Source of the DNA: Spongiibacteraceae bacterium
GTDB taxonomy: Bacteria > Pseudomonadota > Gammaproteobacteria > Pseudomonadales > Dasaniaceae
Direction: 5' to 3'
Assembly: GCA_030621845.1 (NCBI GenBank)
Contig: JAUXHA010000008.1
Coordinates: 1-44,039 of the forward strand
DNA length: 44,039 bases
Below are positions 42,607 through 44,039 of this stretch, piece after piece. The first letter of the stretch is position 1. Each line of letters opens with the position of its first letter. The notes under the pieces are model-generated. The model ran no database searches. It was not told where the DNA came from and worked only from the letters and a program-made list of their open reading frames with translations. The position numbers were made by a program, and so were the translations under genes.

Positions 42607-42860
42607 ATAATGGCAAGCGCTCTCTGGCCTCCAGGCAAACTCAGGATCAAGGCAGCGCTTCGAAGGCATGCTGGTTGCACGTCTAGAAGTGCTAACGCGG
42701 AGCCTGGGTTTGCCTGGAGGCCCCGCAGGGCATAACCTGAAGGACACATCTGCCGCGTTGCAAACCTCGACAAGGACAACCAGCCTTGCCCTTCGGCTTG
42801 CGCCTTGCAGCTGCGCCCTTCAGGTCACGCAGAGAGAGCTTGCCATTATTCAGAGGTACC
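42596..42860. mobile_element. 265-bp MITE-like element with terminal inverted repeats
   Basis: The ends are inverted repeats of about 32 bp (42596-42627 and 42828-42860, starting GGTRCCTCTGAATAATGGC, with few mismatches). They are flanked by CTAG on both sides (42592-42595 and 42861-42864), which fits a CTAG or TA target duplication. Inside are a 20-bp stem (42626-42645 with 42703-42722; one G-U pair as RNA) and a 9-bp stem (42735-42743 with 42817-42825). No transposase ORF is present. This is the layout of a non-autonomous, structured element. Confidence 0.82.
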
Positions 42861-42981
42861 CTAGGTTAATAATATGTCACTTGATGTGTTTGTTCGGGGG
42901 GCAATAGAATGACAGCACCGTGTAGCAGGGCGTTAGCTGGCCTGTGTATATTGATTGTTATACTTACTAATGGATACTCCA

Positions 42982-44039
42982 ATGACTGAAAAATGCCCCT
43001 TCCAGTTTGATTTAATGAACCCCGCTACCTATAACACCGCATTGCCCTATGACAACTTCAAAACCCTGCGTGAGCAGTGTCCGGTAGCTTATCAAGATGC
43101 CTTTGCCCACCACAGTGAATTCTGGGCCATAACCCGGCGCGAGGAGCTGGATTATATTTCCAAAAACCCCAAGTTGTTTTCTTCCCGTGAAAAGCTTGCC
43201 ACCCTGACGCCCCCCAATGCAGATGATGAATCCCTGGAACTTATGCGCCAGTTAATTATCAACATGGATCCGCCTGATCACATCAAATATCGCCGCGTGG
43301 TGCGGTCGGCGTTTACTGTCAAAGCGGTGGATGTGCTGGAACCGATGATGCGCGATTTTGCCAGGGAGATTATCGACAAAATTATTGCCCGGGGTGAGTG
43401 TGAGTTCGTCTCTGAGGTGTCATGTGAAATGCCGCTTTTTGTGATCTGCGCCCTGATGGAAATGCCGATGGAAAATCGCAGGCGTTTTTCGGAGTTGGTT
43501 GACATCATGATTGGTATGGATGACCCGGAGCTCAATATCAGCCCGGAAGCTGGTCAAAACGCCGCGGCGCAATTATTTGAAATTGCGCTGGGATTGGCAG
43601 CTCAACATAAAGAAGAGCCGCAGGGGGGTACGGTTATTCATGCCCTGCTCAACGGTGATGTTGATGGCGAGGGCCTTAATGAGTTTGAGTTCTGTACCTT
43701 CTTTTTGATTTTAATTGCCGGCGCTGTTGAAACCACCCGTACGGCAACTAGCCAGGGCATGCGTCTGTTGATAGAACACCCGGAACAGCATCAGCTACTG
43801 ATCGACCAGCCTGAACTCATTCCCGATGCTATTGAAGAAATTTTGCGCTTTTGTCCGCCGTTTATCTTTATGCAACGCACGGCAATGGAAGATATTATAT
43901 TGGGGGAAAAAGCGATCAAGAAAGGCGATATCGTGCGCTTGTATTACCCTGCGGTTAATCATCAGCCGGAGGTTTTCGGTGATGATGCTGACAAGTTTGA
44001 TATTACCCGTGCCCAGCGCATGAAGGATCTTAAAAACCA
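42982..44039 (+). CDS. Cytochrome P450 (partial, runs off the window)
   Basis: At least 352 residues without a stop. The start MTEKCPFQFDLMNP and the segment NMDPPDHIKYRRVVRSAFT (the C-helix D-P-P-x-H motif) are typical of bacterial P450s of the steroid/terpene type (CYP125/CYP142 and relatives). The I-helix reads GAVETTRTATSQGM in place of the usual AGxET, and E-x-x-R is present in EEILRF. The haem-binding Cys lies beyond the right edge. Steroid side-chain oxidation would fit the rest of the window but is inference. An alternative ATG at 42970 is in frame; ribosome sites are weak for both. The leader carries the MITE-like element 110 nt upstream. Confidence 0.9.
   Translation, partial: MTEKCPFQFDLMNPATYNTALPYDNFKTLREQCPVAYQDAFAHHSEFWAITRREELDYISKNPKLFSSREKLATLTPPNADDESLELMRQLIINMDPPDHIKYRRVVRSAFTVKAVDVLEPMMRDFAREIIDKIIARGECEFVSEVSCEMPLFVICALMEMPMENRRRFSELVDIMIGMDDPELNISPEAGQNAAAQLFEIALGLAAQHKEEPQGGTVIHALLNGDVDGEGLNEFEFCTFFLILIAGAVETTRTATSQGMRLLIEHPEQHQLLIDQPELIPDAIEEILRFCPPFIFMQRTAMEDIILGEKAIKKGDIVRLYYPAVNHQPEVFGDDADKFDITRAQRMKDLKN

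Noticed and set aside
42456-42907. ORFs inside the MITE-like element (both strands)
   Set aside because: They arise from the inverted repeats, show no transposase or other protein motif and overlap the GST frame.

Overview
The window looks like chromosomal DNA from an aerobic, probably aquatic, gammaproteobacterium. The evidence is the gene set: bolA, trhO, ung, ygfZ, sdhE-ygfX and gspAB, plus a PEP-CTERM protein and an aa3-type oxidase with cytochrome c domains fused to subunit II. A Cellvibrionales/Spongiibacteraceae-like host is plausible, but that is an inference from gene content, not a measurement. I saw no rRNA, tRNA or CRISPR array.

Layout. Positions 1-2000 hold a small PEP-CTERM protein, bolA and trhO. 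Positions 2067-15988 are a steroid (9,10-seco pathway) catabolic island. It contains an SDR, a HsaA-type monooxygenase, a HsaD/TesD-type C-C hydrolase, the hydratase / acylating aldehyde dehydrogenase / aldolase trio, a LuxR-type regulator (TeiR/TesR-like), a FadB-N-like enoyl-CoA hydratase, a KshA-type Rieske oxygenase, two tandem HsaC/TesB-type extradiol dioxygenases, a second LuxR-type regulator and a second HsaA-type protein. Together these would 9-alpha-hydroxylate a 3-ketosteroid, hydroxylate and cleave ring A, and convert the side product to pyruvate and an acyl-CoA. The partner reductases (KshB, HsaB) are not in the window. Positions 16010-19798 encode a large DUF1631-GGDEF-EAL c-di-GMP protein.

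Positions 20093-28613 are the most unusual part: an apparently complete coenzyme F420 operon in a proteobacterial setting. Its order is fno (NADPH:F420 oxidoreductase), cofE, cofD, cofC and fbiC (fused CofG-CofH), then a DUF6279-type lipoprotein and a luciferase-like (LLM) oxidoreductase of the F420-dependent type. A divergent SDR lies upstream and a convergent group-II truncated haemoglobin follows.

Positions 29122-33231 hold housekeeping genes (ung, ygfZ, sdhE, ygfX), an SDR and a small membrane protein. Positions 33330-38262 are a cytochrome c oxidase operon on the minus strand. Positions 38707-41077 are gspA-gspB. The right end holds another SDR, a glutathione S-transferase whose 3' end is cut by a 265-bp MITE-like element, and a cytochrome P450 that runs off the window.

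Two promoters in the steroid island, upstream of kshA and of the second hsaA-like gene, share an FNR/ANR-type palindrome and a downstream element at nearly the same distance. This suggests common control.
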